Part shown: positions 49,881-63,219 of the stretch, one piece after another | How positions within the stretch are numbered: the stretch's first letter is position 1 | How the letters are laid out: each line of letters starts with the position of its first letter | NCBI GenBank assembly: GCA_013399875.1 | Contig: VXAZ01005564.1 | Location: 393,603-457,602 of the forward strand | Source of the DNA: Gymnorhina tibicen | Lineage: Eukaryota > Chordata > Aves > Passeriformes > Artamidae | Reading direction: 5' to 3' | Length of the DNA: 64,000 bases | Position numbers and translations under genes: made by a program | The notes under the pieces: model-generated | The model's input: the letters and a program-made list of their open reading frames with translations, nothing else | The model's database searches: none | What the model was told of the DNA's origin: nothing

Positions 49881-52800
49881 GTGTGCGAATGAAATCACTA
49901 CACGGCAGGGAAGTTCACTTTGCACATCGCTGTTAGCCCAAGGTTCAGCAGCAGTTGCTGCCTGTTGCATTAATTAATCCGTCTCACATCAGGCTCGAGA
50001 TGCCCACATGACTCATTCTGTCTCCACTGTTGTAATGCCTTTTCCTCTGGGACCCAGAGTTCGTTCTTCTGATGAACACACCCCTGAGAATGTAATATAA
50101 CAAGAAAATGTAAAGGTCAGCCTAGAAAATTATTAATAGTTTTCTTTCTCTTCCTGTGCTTTCTGGAGAGACACTGAGACGAGATGAATCTTATACTCAC
50201 AGACAGGACAGTTCTTTGAAACAGGCTGGCTTGTGGGGATCTCTCCATGTGCCACCTGCAAAAAGGAAAGGGAACTCTCCTGAGGACTGTGAAGAAAGCA
50301 AACAAACCCAAAACCTAAAATGACAAACTAGTAGGAACATTCAGCCTATAAATCTGTTCTCCTGGCTCTGGGGGTAGGCAAGTAGAGTTTTCCTGCTGGT
50401 GCGATTCAAAGCAAGACAAGATTAAGGTCAGCCTGTCTTGGTTTGGTTACTCTGAAAACTTTGCCAGTGCAGGTGACAAGTTCTGCAAAGCACACCAAGC
50501 CTACCTCGGCTGTAATGTCCATCCTCTGAAGTAGGGACCTGAAAAAGAAGTAGGATTCCAAAGTGGAAGGCGGGCTTTCCCTCGTCCTATTATTCCAATC
50601 CCCTAGAATAACTCATAAAACTTACAAATTACTTGTTTCAGGAAATCAGAAATTCCACATCCTGCTGTAGCCCTGGCTATGGCCCTGCCCGTGGTTACAG
50701 CATAGATGTAACCACTTGAATTCCAGCTGTTAACAATGCCAGGCACAGTTCATCACTTCCCTGCTTACACCAGTTTTAGCCAGTGGCAAAAAGCAAGGGT
50801 AAAGTCACATGTTTCACCTGGGTGAAGACTGCATGACACAGACTGACAGCTTTTTGAAATCACACACAGTTTCAAAGATAGAAGAGGAAATTACCTTCCA
50901 GATCTGCCTTTTCCTGACAGGAGGGAGGAAGGGAATAGAGAGTTGTCCTTCCCTGAGCACTGGGATGCAGATCTCTCTGCATTTTTATTCTGTTGTTTCT
51001 ACTGTCTGAAACTGGGGTGGGAAAGGGAAGTGGAGAGGTTAAAAAGCAGTGGGTCATTTGGGAATGCAAAAAATATCAAGGAAGAAAAGAAAAGAGGCAA
51101 CAACTGTGAGACTTCAACGTTAAAAGGAGAGACATGGACACATAAAAATAGTTGGATCAACACTAGGAAATTTGACAGCAAGAGAAATGTAGACGAGTAA
51201 AATTTGCATTTCTTTGTACCTTGGGGGGCAAAATAATTGATTGAACTCAAACTCCCACCCCTGTTAGTGATCCGTATGTACAACCCTCATTTTCTCATTT
51301 CTCTTTCTGCAAAGCAGCACGTGTCAGCCCTGCTGCTGGCACTGCCCTCCCACAGGCAGCCGTTCTCCAGGGCCCCAGTTTGCACTCAGCTTTTCCAGTG
51401 TAGGTGGCTGTAGCCTGGCACGGTGGTTAAGGACATCTAAGTAAAGGCTTAGCTCTTGAAATGGGCCCTGGGACTGCTGTGCACAGTCTGGCTGGAGCAA
51501 CAAAGGGTGCTGAGCACCCCTGAAAATAAATCCTGCCCTTCAGTTACAAAACAAGGCTTTTAGGGCATAAGGAGAGGAATCTACATTTGTGGGATTTGTT
51601 CAGTGTTTATATGACTGAACACCCACTGCAGACTGTGAGAGTTTTCCATTAATTTTAGCTGAAGCAGGTTCTATCTGGTCTTTGCTTTTGGTTCTTTCCT
51701 TCACTTAACTCTTACTTTGCTGTCATTTCTCTGTTTCCTACATTGTAGTTTGGATCTAAAACGGTGACTAAGTGCCTAATTTCAGTCATGGATTCCTAAA
51801 TGCTTGTTTAAGTATCAATATAAACTGTTAATTTTTTGTCTTCTTTCTGAAGAAGTCTGAAAATCAAGAGCTCCTGATACCTATAACCACAAAGCCACCA
51901 TCACTGGCCTCATCACATCTCTTAATCTAAAAGGTGGCTCATCTGTAAAGTAAACATCATGATGCACAGATAAGGCACAATAAGTAGAATTTGCTCCATT
52001 TGACCTGTGCTTCAGGTATAAAATGACAAGAGGTGTTGGTGCTTCTAGCCATGGCAAAGTGTCTGAAGGCATGGTCAACAAACAGTGTTGCTGTTCCTGC
52101 ACAGCAGCTTTCAGCTTCCACCGGGGCTCACGGGGCGTGGGCTGAGCAAAGCCCCCTCCATCTAGGATATTCAAGTCCATTCCATGAACAAATAAGGCAG
52201 AGTCTTTATTTGGAGAGACTGGAGCGTGTAGATACAGCTGGGGGAGGGGACGATGTCCTGGTCTAAATGCCAGTCCTGACTGAGGCCCTTCCAGTCCATC
52301 TCGGTTCCCATCAGCCACAAGGAGAAGTCCTGGACTCCAGGAGCAAAGCTCTGCACTTCACTGTGGGTGGTGTGTAGCTGAATAGATAAACATCCAACTT
52401 ATTAATATCCTGATTAATTTTATGCAGAGGTGAATTATCCCATGGTGATTTCCATGAGATCTTTCATCCCCATATCCAGCATTTGTCCTCTCTCTGGTCC
52501 TGACAATGCAGCGAGGGATAGAAGACCAGGCACAGAACCAGCTGGTATCACCATCCAAGCTCCAAAGTACAAACTTTTCACTCTCAAGTACAATAAAACT
52601 TGCTACCTTCCCCCTTGGCTATCTTAATGGTTGGTTTTCCCCTGACTATCTTGGTTTGTGGCTTCATGCCCCAGTTTTCCTTCAGGGATATCAAAATACT
52701 CTCACTTTTTCCCGCCGCCCTCCACTAACAGACCGTGTGTGACGTTCCCTAGAGCGGCCTGCTCAGTCCTGGAGCTGTCACCTGAAAATGTATTTATGGC

Positions 52801-53249
52801 TTCAGGTGGAAAAAAGAGTAAATCCCATTGTTAAATTCCCTCCATTCAGACATCACTTAACCAGATGACTGAGCCAATTCCACTGATTTTACTGGGCTTC
52901 ACACACAAATCTGGCATTAACTTGCCACAGAAGAGGTGCCCTGAGCTGGGCTAGAAAGCCACTGGGATTGCACTTGTGAAAACAGCAAAGCAGTATTTTG
53001 ATAAAGCAGTTTATTTCCATTTCTTAACTGCTTTCCCTGCAGCCTGCAGATACTTCCTGCTTCCCCTCTGTCCCTCTCCAGCAGATAAAGGGACACATTT
53101 GTTGTTGAGATGATTGTGGCACCCTCAGCCAGCCGAGGTTGTCATGGGACTCCCTGCACAAACAGAGCAGGTTTTCAAGGATAATACACAACACAAACGA
53201 GCAGCCTTGTGCTGTCAGCAAAACTCTGTGTGTTTATAAGGACCCTCGA
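49881..53249. other. Non-coding stretch, nothing firmly recognised
   Basis: About 3.4 kb of mixed composition. A minus-strand frame of 145 codons (51881-52318) is open, but its translation matches no family I know. The part around 51925-51960, read on the minus strand, includes TTTACAGATGAG, a string also found in MIR elements; the surrounding match is too weak to annotate. No CpG enrichment or splice-supported exon was seen. Confidence 0.45.
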
Positions 53250-53269
53250 AAGTGTTTTTAAAAACACTT
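53250..53269. repeat. Perfect 20-bp palindrome at island edge
   Basis: AAGTGTTTTTAAAAACACTT is identical to its own reverse complement. It contains two inverted AAGTG cores, the core of NKX2-class homeodomain sites, around a TTTTTAAAAA centre. It lies immediately before the third CpG island. It may be a dimeric protein-binding site or a chance palindrome. Confidence 0.7.
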
Positions 53270-53274
53270 GGGCG

Positions 53275-53745
53275 GGTATTTTTAGCGGTGAGAGCCTGTG
53301 CAGCCTCCCCTAACACACCGATACCGTTCTGGGCGCCGCTCTCCCCCTCGCCCAGGTATCCGCAGCCATCCGACGGCCGAACTCCCACCCGGGGATGTTT
53401 CTGCAGGAGCAGAGCCCTGAGCGGAGCACGGCCCCGTGTTGTTCAGGCTGCACTGACATCTGTTGGCTCTTATCAAGCCGGGTAGGAAAAAACAAGCCCG
53501 TGTGGTTTCACGCACCGAGATAGCGGCCGCGGCAGGAGCGGGAACCGGGGCGAGCGATGCTGCAGTGACAGCGCTCGCTTCAGGGCGATAAGGGACCCGC
53601 AGACAGCGCTGGCCGGCAGCAAGGGCGAGCAGTCAGAAAACTCAGTTGGCAATGACCGCGTTCCCCGTGAAACACGCGATTCCTTCAGCCATCGTCCTTC
53701 CAGTTCCGCGGCTGTCCTCGTACCCTGAAGGAGCACGAGTTGCCT
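53275..53745. promoter_or_regulatory. CpG island, possible promoter
   Basis: CpGs are frequent from about 53275 to 53700, including GCGGCCGCGG near 53524, against a CpG-poor background on both sides. Both strands are open in short frames (77-87 codons) with no family match. It is shorter and less dense than the 48-49 kb island, 4-5 kb away. It could be an alternative promoter, an orphan island or a separate gene's start. Confidence 0.6.
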
Positions 53746-56700
53746 TGCTGAAGGAGAAGGTTGAAGCCAGCCTGTGTTGCTTCACTGCAAGCGCGTTCCT
53801 CAGTCCATGTGACTAATTAAAGCAGTAGGACGCGAACACTCATTTCTGAATCAGTGTCTGAAAACATCACACAACCTTTTGGAAAAAGCAAGTAAGATCT
53901 GAGCAAAGCGTTTCAGTTGAAGTAGCAAACTCTTACTCAGATGTACAATTTGGATAACATAACTGCATGTTTAGTGTAATAAGCAGAGAACAACTGTATG
54001 TCCTGGAGTTCAGCCAGCATCCTGCTTTGGTTAAAAGCTCCGTGCTGCAAACCCTGTATCGTATGTCAGTGCTCTTATTCACGGAATTAACACAAGGCTG
54101 AGCTGAAGCGGGTAACAGTGCTACACGCTGCTCTGTCAGCCTTAGGGATGGAGCAATTACAGACCTCTGGTTTGAGTGACTAAAACCTGAAGTGTGGCAA
54201 GTCCCAAGCCTGACTTTGCAGCCCAAGGGGATTTCTGAGAAACACTCTGCAAACAAGGACCCAGCTGCTTTGGGCACTGATGGTTCCACAGCACTTTGTG
54301 AGCAAGAGAAAGGGCAAACGAGTAGCAGGGAGGTATTGTGGGCATGGAAGGATGTCATGTGGAAGAGGACTTTTAGAACAGCATAGACTGGAGGCTTGAG
54401 AGAGATGGAGACTACCATCAATTTTCTCTTTGAGTGGAAACAATCCCAGAAATCCTTGTCCCTGCTATTCCTCACAAATACTTGTTATATGATTGGGTCA
54501 ACAGCATTTAATTTTGGCCACAATGTATAATCTCATTTTTTAATGTCAAATTTGCCCTTTGATTTTAAAGACAGCTTGTGCTGTTCAGGTTCTGAAATAA
54601 TTTAAAACAGAATTAGCTTATTTTACAGCTTTATAAATCTGTCCTGGTTGGCTCCAGTGTAAGTGGGTTGTTAAATTCTACCAGTAGAGATTTCATCATT
54701 TCTCTGAGCGCTGCAGTTTAATATTTGCCATTGAAGCACTGGGTCAGGCTGACTTTGCCTCCTAGTCTTCACTGTTCTCTTGCAGCTCTAAAGGAGAAAA
54801 TGTCAGAGAAACAAGGGATCTACTTTTCTTGGTAAAAAAAGCACAGAACATGAAAGCACCGCTGGCTATGCAGGACAGGGGATGTGGGGAAGGCTGGTGT
54901 CCCCACTGCCAGCAAGCCCTGGAGCAGCCTGGCAGCTCTGCCACTGAACCTCTGTGCCAGCACACTCCAGAGCCAAAAGAGACTCGGAGCTGCCAGGACC
55001 ACGGAGGCTGAGCAAACCCAGGCTCTCAGGAAGGTACTGCAGTGACATTCCCACAAGAGCTGGGAAGCAGCAGCCCTGCAGAGCAGTTGGAGCTCCCACT
55101 TACACATTCTCTGTGTATTTTTTCGTGTTGCCTGACACCTGCCTGTCATTAGGACTGCAGGAAATAGAGGCATCAATGCACTGTAGCTGCAGTTGTAGTC
55201 ATAATTCTGATTATTTGCGCACTGCTTCCAGGGCAAGATACCATCAGTGACTGGGAAGGGAGCAGGGAAATGCTCCCGGAGCACAGCAGCTGCATCTGCT
55301 CTGTGTCACACGCTGTCACTCTACCCCGGCTCTGGGACGGTGTCAGCGCCTCCCCAGACACAGGCTCCTGATAAGTCAGTCACAGCAGTGAAGCAGCAGG
55401 TTTTGCTCTATTCCCTGCTTGCAGTAGTGCAGTTTGCACCCTCGGTTAATGAAATCTGAAACTACAGCGGAGCGTTTCCGCAGGGGCAGTTACATGTGCA
55501 CACGGAGAGGTTTTTAATGCTCTCCTCTGCCACAGCACTGTGGGATGAGCTCAGCTGGCAGCAGGAGATGCCCCATGGCTGGGAAGCCATCCTTCCCCTG
55601 CACGAAGCTGTGGCTGGCGCCGAGAGCCGGAGTCCTCTAGATGTCACCAGTGCCACGGGCTGGCTGTGCCTGGTCCTGCGGTACCACATCCCTCAAAGTG
55701 TCCACCAAGAACAAAGGCAGAGCTGCTGCTTTGAGATGGCCAGCTTCGGTGCCGTCTGTGAGCTGCTAATGAGGCCCCAGCGTATTAACACCAGCCTCAT
55801 TAAAAGTTAAAAAAAGAACAGAACTGCTTCATTTCTTTCTCACCGTTTTGGCTGTTCTTTCACTCCGTGCTTTCTCACATCTGGTGTCTCATCAGTCCAG
55901 GTGTCTGCCTGTTCTTCCTCTTTGCTAATGCTGCAGTGCTCAGGTGCAGGCACAAAAGGGAGTGATCAGGAGTTTATCACCTTTCCTCTTCTGGTGCAAC
56001 AACAGGAAAAAACCCTTGGAAAATGCAATGTTCCTTCTCATCCTCCTCACGTGCTGTATTTTGCTGTTACTTCACTGTCATATTTTTCAACTTCCTAATG
56101 GTTTCTGTAGAATAAGGATTAACTCTTTGCCTGGACAGAGCCAAAACACATCAGGTTAGAGTGTCCAAGGAAAAGATTTGTGTTTGCTAGGACAGACAGA
56201 CAGCTGCCCTTCACCCAGGAGGATCCTTCTGTGCTGAGCTGGAGACCTTCAGCCTCCCCTGAACCAAATGGAAAGGCCCAAGTGAAAGAGAGAACAGGGA
56301 TGTCAAGGAAAAAAAACCTTGAAGCCTCTCATAAAGCCCTCCTGGAAGTGCAAAGCATTCATGATTCCCCTTGCTGTTATTACTACTGAGAAAAATTACG
56401 AGAGAATGGAACAACGAAGGCAATTAAGTCTTTTCATGATAAGAAACAGTTCCATGTGGCAAAAAAGACACCTTTGCTTACATGATACAAAATACTTTGG
56501 TTTCTCTTCCATTTAAAAATGTGCTTTTCTGTATCTCAAGTAGTGTTTTTCGCTGGGCAGCAAAGGAAGTTTTGATGAGCTTTATTAATTTTTGCTGAAG
56601 ACATCTGTGCTCCCATTATGAAATAGCTCTTCCTGCAGCCAGCACCAGCCAGTCTGCGGTCTTTCCAACAAGGTTTTAGGTGCAGAATGCAAATTTAACT

Positions 56701-58838
56701 AGCGCTCAGCCTTCACATGGAGTGAATTAAATTCCACTGAGAGCAGCAATAACCTGGAGTTGGAACAGAGAAACAGATGAGTGTGTGGAGCCTGCAGAGT
56801 GTCGCTCCTTAACTGCCTCGCTCACGCTGGGGACTTCAGAAGGACTCGTTCCTCTGCAGCACTGACACTCCACAGAGACAAACTCCCTTTGGACAGACTG
56901 CAATTAAGGCACAGTCCCTGGACTAATTCCCATTTCTGTGTGGGAGCAGCAGGCAGCTGCCCAGGGCTGGGGGAAGCCCTGGGAATTGGTGTGATCCAGG
57001 GCACGGTCCGACCACCTGCATTGCTTCAACTGAACGTTTCCATCCATGTGCTGAGGGGTGCAAACATGTTCCAGCATTCTGGAATGAGCTCTGGAATTCA
57101 GCATTCTCACTGAACTCTGGATGGGAGCTCTGCTTCACCCTGTGATTAATTCCCTTTAAAGCTAACAATAACATAAAAGGAGACCGCACACAAGTACCAG
57201 CCTCCAAACAGCTTGTAATTGCTTTTTTGGCAAATAATCGTAAAGAGCTCTGTGTTTTTGGAGCTGCAAAGTTCATTCACAGATACATTTGGCAACAGAA
57301 ATCACAGACCCACCATACATTTTCTGCTGGATTATCTACTACAAAATCCTTAGCCAAAGATTAAAAGGAGAATTCACAGATGCATTTCAGCTTTCACAGT
57401 TTAAGTAGCAAATGGCTTCAGTAAATAATTAATATGACAGAAAGAGGATTTGCTGAGTGAGGCAACAGTACCAATATCACTAGATCAACTTACTTGTGTC
57501 CTGCCTTGCCAATTAATCCTGTCCTGGGTATTACTAAGGGTAAAAACAGCAAGTCTTGTGCTGTTGGACCTCTACTGCCCCCAGTCCCCAGCCTAGTTTG
57601 CTCGGAGCTGGGTTGGTACAGGGTGAATAGGTGGAAATTGGGAACATTCAGCACTGTAGCCATTCCTCAAAAGCATCAGAGTTAATTTAGGTGGGCAATG
57701 CAGGCCTCTGTGATGCTTGGGTTGCTACTTAGAATGTTCTTTAAAGTCTCTTCACATGGCCTATTAAGCATTTAAGGATACATTGCATAGAGACTGTGTG
57801 CATTCATCTTAAATTCAAGAACTAGACTTTAGAGCATTAATTTTAAAAAATCAGGGTTTTTTCGTTTGTTTTCAGTGTGAAGAACACTTCTGCTCTGACT
57901 AGTTATTTGTATCAGGAAAGAAACCAAGCAGAGAAACCCTAATTTAGAAAGAATGATCCTACAGCCACATTTCAAAGGACTTGTTCAGCAATAAAGAGTC
58001 TGGATTAAAGTGAAACATAAGGGATCAATAGTTCCCATTTCAGAGAAAATGAGGATTATTGGACAGAAAGCAAATCCCAGCCTTTGGTTTGATGATTGGA
58101 AATGCATACAGTAAATGTACCTGCAAAGCAATCGATGGACACTGCTCGTGCTTTCCATCCGAGAACTGCAGGGCGAGGAAACAGGAGCAGCTCCCTGTGA
58201 ACTTGTTCCCCCTTTTTGAAGCACTGACAACAATTCCTGTTGGCACAGGGACACTCCTTGCACCTCACCTTCACCAGCAGTTGGACCTCGTTTTTCACAA
58301 ATGGTTTCTTCCTACTCATAAAATATGCATGGTTTGAATTTTAGTCTATCGTGTATAACTTCATTCATCCTGCTGAAACTTCAGCATTCTTACAGTTCTT
58401 GTGCGTGAGTGCAGCATGGAAAGATCTCCTGGAAATGAAGGGTAATTTTTTCCGCTGTTCTATTACAAAAAAAATTTTACTTTACTCACTTTAAATTCTA
58501 TTAGCTGAGTTTTTAATAACCGATAGGAACTTGCTTTCCTGAGTTTGTTATTTTTGGGAACTTGTTTTGAAGAATAGTCTGTACAATATACCCTTGGTTA
58601 TTCTTTACCCTTACAGAAAACACTCAGTAAACTTGGTACATGAAAAAATTGGACAACACCAATATATGACCTAATTTATAAATGTTGCTTTTTTTGGCAC
58701 AACCCCTCCTTGAAAGCAGCACCCTGTAACTGCATTATTAGCTTGGCACTACCCACTGCAGTGAAGAGGTAGCTGGAATCTGTGCTTCTCCATCCCATTA
58801 ACAATCCCAACTTTACAGCCCCACACCTTGAAGGAATA
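53746..58838. other. Non-coding stretch, nothing recognised
   Basis: About 5.1 kb of mixed composition. Longer frames include 53933-54475 (minus, 180 codons) and 54820-55284 (minus, 154 codons). None has a recognisable domain, and opposing frames overlap most of them. A 9-bp inverted repeat with TAATGA/TCATTA cores lies at 55767-55802. No transposon or RNA gene was recognised. Confidence 0.5.
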
Positions 58839-58905
58839 AACTGGCAATAAAAAATTGTTGACTTACAAAACATGCCAGTTCTTTTATTTTATTTTAAACT
58901 GGCAT
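58839..58905. repeat. Three alternating AACTGGCA motifs
   Basis: AACTGGCA at 58839-58846, its reverse complement TGCCAGTT at 58873-58880, and AACTGGCA again at 58897-58904. The second and third form a 9-bp hairpin stem (58872-58880 with 58897-58905) and a 16-base loop of mostly T and A. Each copy includes an AACTG core as in MYB sites. It may be a clustered binding site or coincidence. Confidence 0.5.
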
Positions 58906-61900
58906 TTGGTCAGTTTTGTGTCTGAAGAAACAAAATTAGTATTTCAGGGTTTCCCCATGTGCTACTGATTAATTTAAAATAGAGATTTTGTTCATCAAAG
59001 GTTATTAACGGAATTCTACTTTCACTGGTTATGCAATAACCACTCTGATTTCAATAAAAGGTGTTTTACATTTGGGGCAGAAGAGAAATCAGGAAAATGT
59101 CCTTCTCTGTACTTTAAAAAACAAACCAATCCCTCTCTCATTATCTAAAATTCAAAATTTACCCAAAGCTTCTTGTTAATAGATTTTATTTGCATTCATA
59201 TCAACCTCTTGCTGCCTCCAAACCTTTCACCTCTTATTATCAGAGCATTTCCCCTTCAAAATGCACCAGCAATCCACATTCCCAGTTTGCCTTCAAACTT
59301 CAGGGAAAGGGTCTAGGACATTCCGATTACAACGATTTTCACCAAGAGATAAAATGCTACAGTCACAATTGAAACCAAGCAGTAGAGAAGTCAAGTTCAT
59401 GCTCAAGGCTGTCTCACAGAGGCCCAGCAGAGCTCGTGGAGAGCTCACAATGGAGAGATGGCTCTGAATTCAAATACCTCGTTCCCAATATCCATAGCAC
59501 TGCCAAACAAATGGGGGATTTCTTTTAATTCCGTCGTCGTTCTCAGTTAAAGTCACCTCTTATTTCAGAGCTCCATCACCCCACACAATGCACTTTGCTC
59601 CCTGTCTCATCTTCCTGCAGATTGTGCACAGCCAAGGGGGGACGGTGCCTGTCCAGCTCCTGCCTCATGGTCCAAGGGGCATTCCACAGCTGCTGCCTGT
59701 TGGGAAGGGCATTTTTGTTCTTATCTACAAGACTAGAGTTGGGAAGATTGGGTTTGTGACGCTGGGATCGGAAGGTGGGATGCCAAAGCATGGCTCTACT
59801 GGAATGCAGTACAAATGTTGTTAGATACATTAAACCAGTACTGGCTATAACAAAATAAAACAAACCAAAAAAAGGTGTCCAATTGCACCATCTATTATGT
59901 TATCCTATCCTTTATCTCAGTTACAACACAAGCACTGATCAAGTCTTTCCTTGGAAGAGAGAATAAATGCTTTACTGGAGCAACTTTACTGCCCGTTTGG
60001 TTGCTGCCATGCAGTTTGCTGTGGTTTATATCACAAGGGCGCTTTTCCCCCTCCTTTTTTTTTATGACTGCAGTTACATTTCTGGGTGGTAGACATAAGA
60101 GAGATTTCAAGTTAATTATTCAATAGAATAGATGGAAAATTATGAAACTGTACATTTTTCAGCACTGCTTTCTGCTTGGCAAGCTCAGCAGTGCCAATGC
60201 TGGCAGTATCTTCTGCCTACAGATTCCCGATCTTGGAATATTTTGAAGTAGCGTCACACTTAAAAGAATTAAAAAAAAAAACAAATCAAAATGCAAAACA
60301 AAAACCCAAAACCTGTCAAGGGCCTAAATTCCCAAAATACTGTCCCATTTTGAAGACCAGGAACAAGAGGAGGAAGAGAACAACAAAGAGGTGTGTGTAG
60401 CATTCCACAACCCGAATTCAAACCCCAACACAGAGCAAAAATAGAATTGAAATAAAGTTTGTTCACAGCATATACAAGAGATAAGGAACCAGTGCTAAAG
60501 AGAAGCTTTGCTTTGTCTAGTTCATCGTGTGGCCTCAGTGAGTTTTGGGGTGATGAAGAGCATACGTGCCCACCTGGTCTGTAATGTCTGCCTAAACTGA
60601 CTTTGCAATGCATTAGCAGCATAGTTTTTGTAACATTTGCACATCATTTTGATGTGCACACAATTTTCCAGTGTGACATCTGCTTTTCTATCGAAGTGGG
60701 ACTAAAATGCTGTTTGGAGCAGCAAATGAGAGGCACAGGGACTGAATATTACAAACTTCATGAGTGTGGTGGAGACCAAGACCAGAAGGGCCAAGAAACA
60801 TTGCCTAAAGGGCACTGACCCCAGGCTCCCTAAAGGGTTCTGTCCTACCTCATTCCTTACAGACAGGCCAAATCGGCCTTCAGGATGCCCATTTGTTTGG
60901 TGCAGACACACCACATTTTCACTCTGGAGCTGATTAGTCCTTAATTTTGCTTCGCACAAGGGAATCAAAAGGGATAACACAGAAAATCTGTGCACTGATA
61001 GAACTAATTTTGAAGCACACTGGGATTTCAGTGGCAGCATTTCTTCCCCTGTTTCTGTTGCCTTGCAGGCTTGGGGCATCACAACTGCAGCTGAGCCACT
61101 TTTGTTCCGCTGGTTTGGTCCTGCATCATTCGATGGCTCGTGACCAGAGGCGTTCATGCCTTGCGTAGTTCCCCATTCCTTCCTGCTTACGGGAACATCC
61201 TGCTTGTCCCAAGCTTCTTTGCAGGGCTAAATACCTCCCCAGAGGAATTCTTCCCTCGAATCACACAATCAGTTCTCATCAGCTCTGGCCTCGAACCGCA
61301 CTGACTGCCCAGCACGCTTCTTGGCACAAAGAGAGGAATTCCACGTTTTCTCATTCCCTACTCAGGTGAGCCAGCCTCTCAGAGAATAGGAAAACTAACT
61401 GTGTTTTTGTTCTGGTTCTGTATTATACTCTCCTTCAACCTGAAACATGTTAGGAATGATGTGAGGGACAAACCAGGATTACTTGGCAAAGGCACTCATG
61501 AAATCCCTGCAGTTTGGCGTGTTCCTTTTCAGCCTCTGAGGGCAGGCCCTATGCAAAGTCCAGCTCTCGTTATTAAACCCTGGGAGCTCGTTCCAGCCCT
61601 ACCAGTTTATCACAGCCCAAGAATTTGACTTTTTAGGAGAGCCTGGAGCAGTGAGTGGCCAGTGCTGGAGCCTGCACAGGAGAACACTGGTGTTGGGAAT
61701 GCTTGTCATTCGGTTTGTCCACGGCACTTCAGCGCAGGACGTGGAGTCCAGAGGGGAGGGTGCTTTATAGCCAAGTGAAACTTTCTTCTTCCTATGCTGA
61801 CTTAATTAACTGTAGGGGAAAAGATCCATTTGCTGATACCGAAGAAAAATGCAGCAATTAGACTTCACCTCCATTTTCTGATAATGCTCAGACCTCACAG

Positions 61901-63196
61901 TGTGCTGTGTGATGCCCATACAAAGCAACTCCTGCCCCCAAAGCCTTTGCAACCTGAACTCCCTAATTTATACCTATAAAAGCTATGGTCACTGGGACAG
62001 ACATCCCCTCCAAACGGTGCTGCCCTTTTGACTCGTGTAGTTTGTAAGGTTCTAAATCTCTCTCAGCACCACATGAGGAAAGGTGTTGCTTCTGTACCTC
62101 TGCAAGTTGTGTGGGAAAAACAAGGTGCAAATGTGGTTTAATTGCAGCTCCTCTATGCATTCACAGTCTGACTCTTGCTAAGGCAACATGTGATTGAGAG
62201 ACATAAGATAAACTAGAATCTCTCCAAAAAGTGACATGGAATGGGCACAGTAAGGAAACAACACAAGTTCCTCCTGGTGTGGTGCTCTGACCTTCTCTTT
62301 AGCAGAACAGATAAACATTGTGCTAAACTAAGGCTGGAACCTGTGACCAAAATGTCCTTAGGACAGTTTTGCTAAATGTCAGTTGTGCAAACATGAGCAC
62401 TTCGTTTGCAGACACAGGTGCCCAGCTTGGCTGGGAAGCTCCACGTGTGCTCTTGCAAACCCCTCAGCCGAGCTTTGCTTTGGTGCTGGAATGGGAACAG
62501 GCTTTTGGGTATCACAAAACAGCACATGGAATAGAGATGGAAAGGGTTCGTGCTCACAGGAGAGACCTTCCAGCCAACAGGGGAGCAACACAGACCGTAC
62601 CTGGCTCCTGAAGCAGAAGTTTCTGCTGCCAAGAACATTCCTCTATTTCTACCAGTTGTTCAGCTCTCACTGGTTGCTGTTTCAAGTATTTGAGAAAAAC
62701 AAGTGATGCCATGGAAGGCAGAAGAGAACACATTACATGTGTTCAGGAGCAGTGACTGCTCTTCAGGACGACCAGTCTCTGCATTTTTGACCTCAGTTGC
62801 TAAGTGACAATGTTTAAGGCAAGATAAGTCACCTCCTCTAGTGGCATTTGCAGCCACAGCCAGGGATAATCATAGAAAAGGTGTCAAGTCAGTATGGGGA
62901 GAGCATCATGCCCAACAGATTTGTTTTCTTCTTATTACGGGGGGGACAAACCACATAATCTTCTTTTGGAAATCCTTGGCCTGCTGCTTAAGGGAACATT
63001 AGTTAAATACTGGAGATATTTCTGTGCTGCCGCACTGTCAGTTCTCAGCTTCGACAGCAGCACGGTGGCATTTGGGATAAACACACTGTGCTCTTTTGGT
63101 CCTGTGTGGCCCAGCATCAGAGAAGCAGGAAAACCAAACCCAGAGTGTCCATTAGCACTGATTTTCAGAGGGAGGAAAAACTATCACTTCTCTTTT
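58906..63196. other. Non-coding stretch, nothing recognised
   Basis: About 4.3 kb of mixed composition with short frames only; the longest is 60702-61157 (minus, 151 codons), with no family match. An A-rich tract with AACAAAAACCC-like units lies at 60268-60310. No CpG island, RNA gene or transposon signature was found. Confidence 0.5.
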
Positions 63197-63219
63197 GAAA
63201 AAGAAAGAAAGAAAGAAAG
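63197..63219. repeat. (GAAA)n microsatellite
   Basis: A short purine tetranucleotide repeat with four uninterrupted GAAA units from 63203 and an imperfect unit to the left. It is probably length-polymorphic. Confidence 0.85.

Noticed and set aside
53933..54475. A 180-codon minus-strand frame near a CpG island.
   Set aside because: Opposite-strand and overlapping frames cover the same bases. The translation shows no domain or signal and has no splice support.
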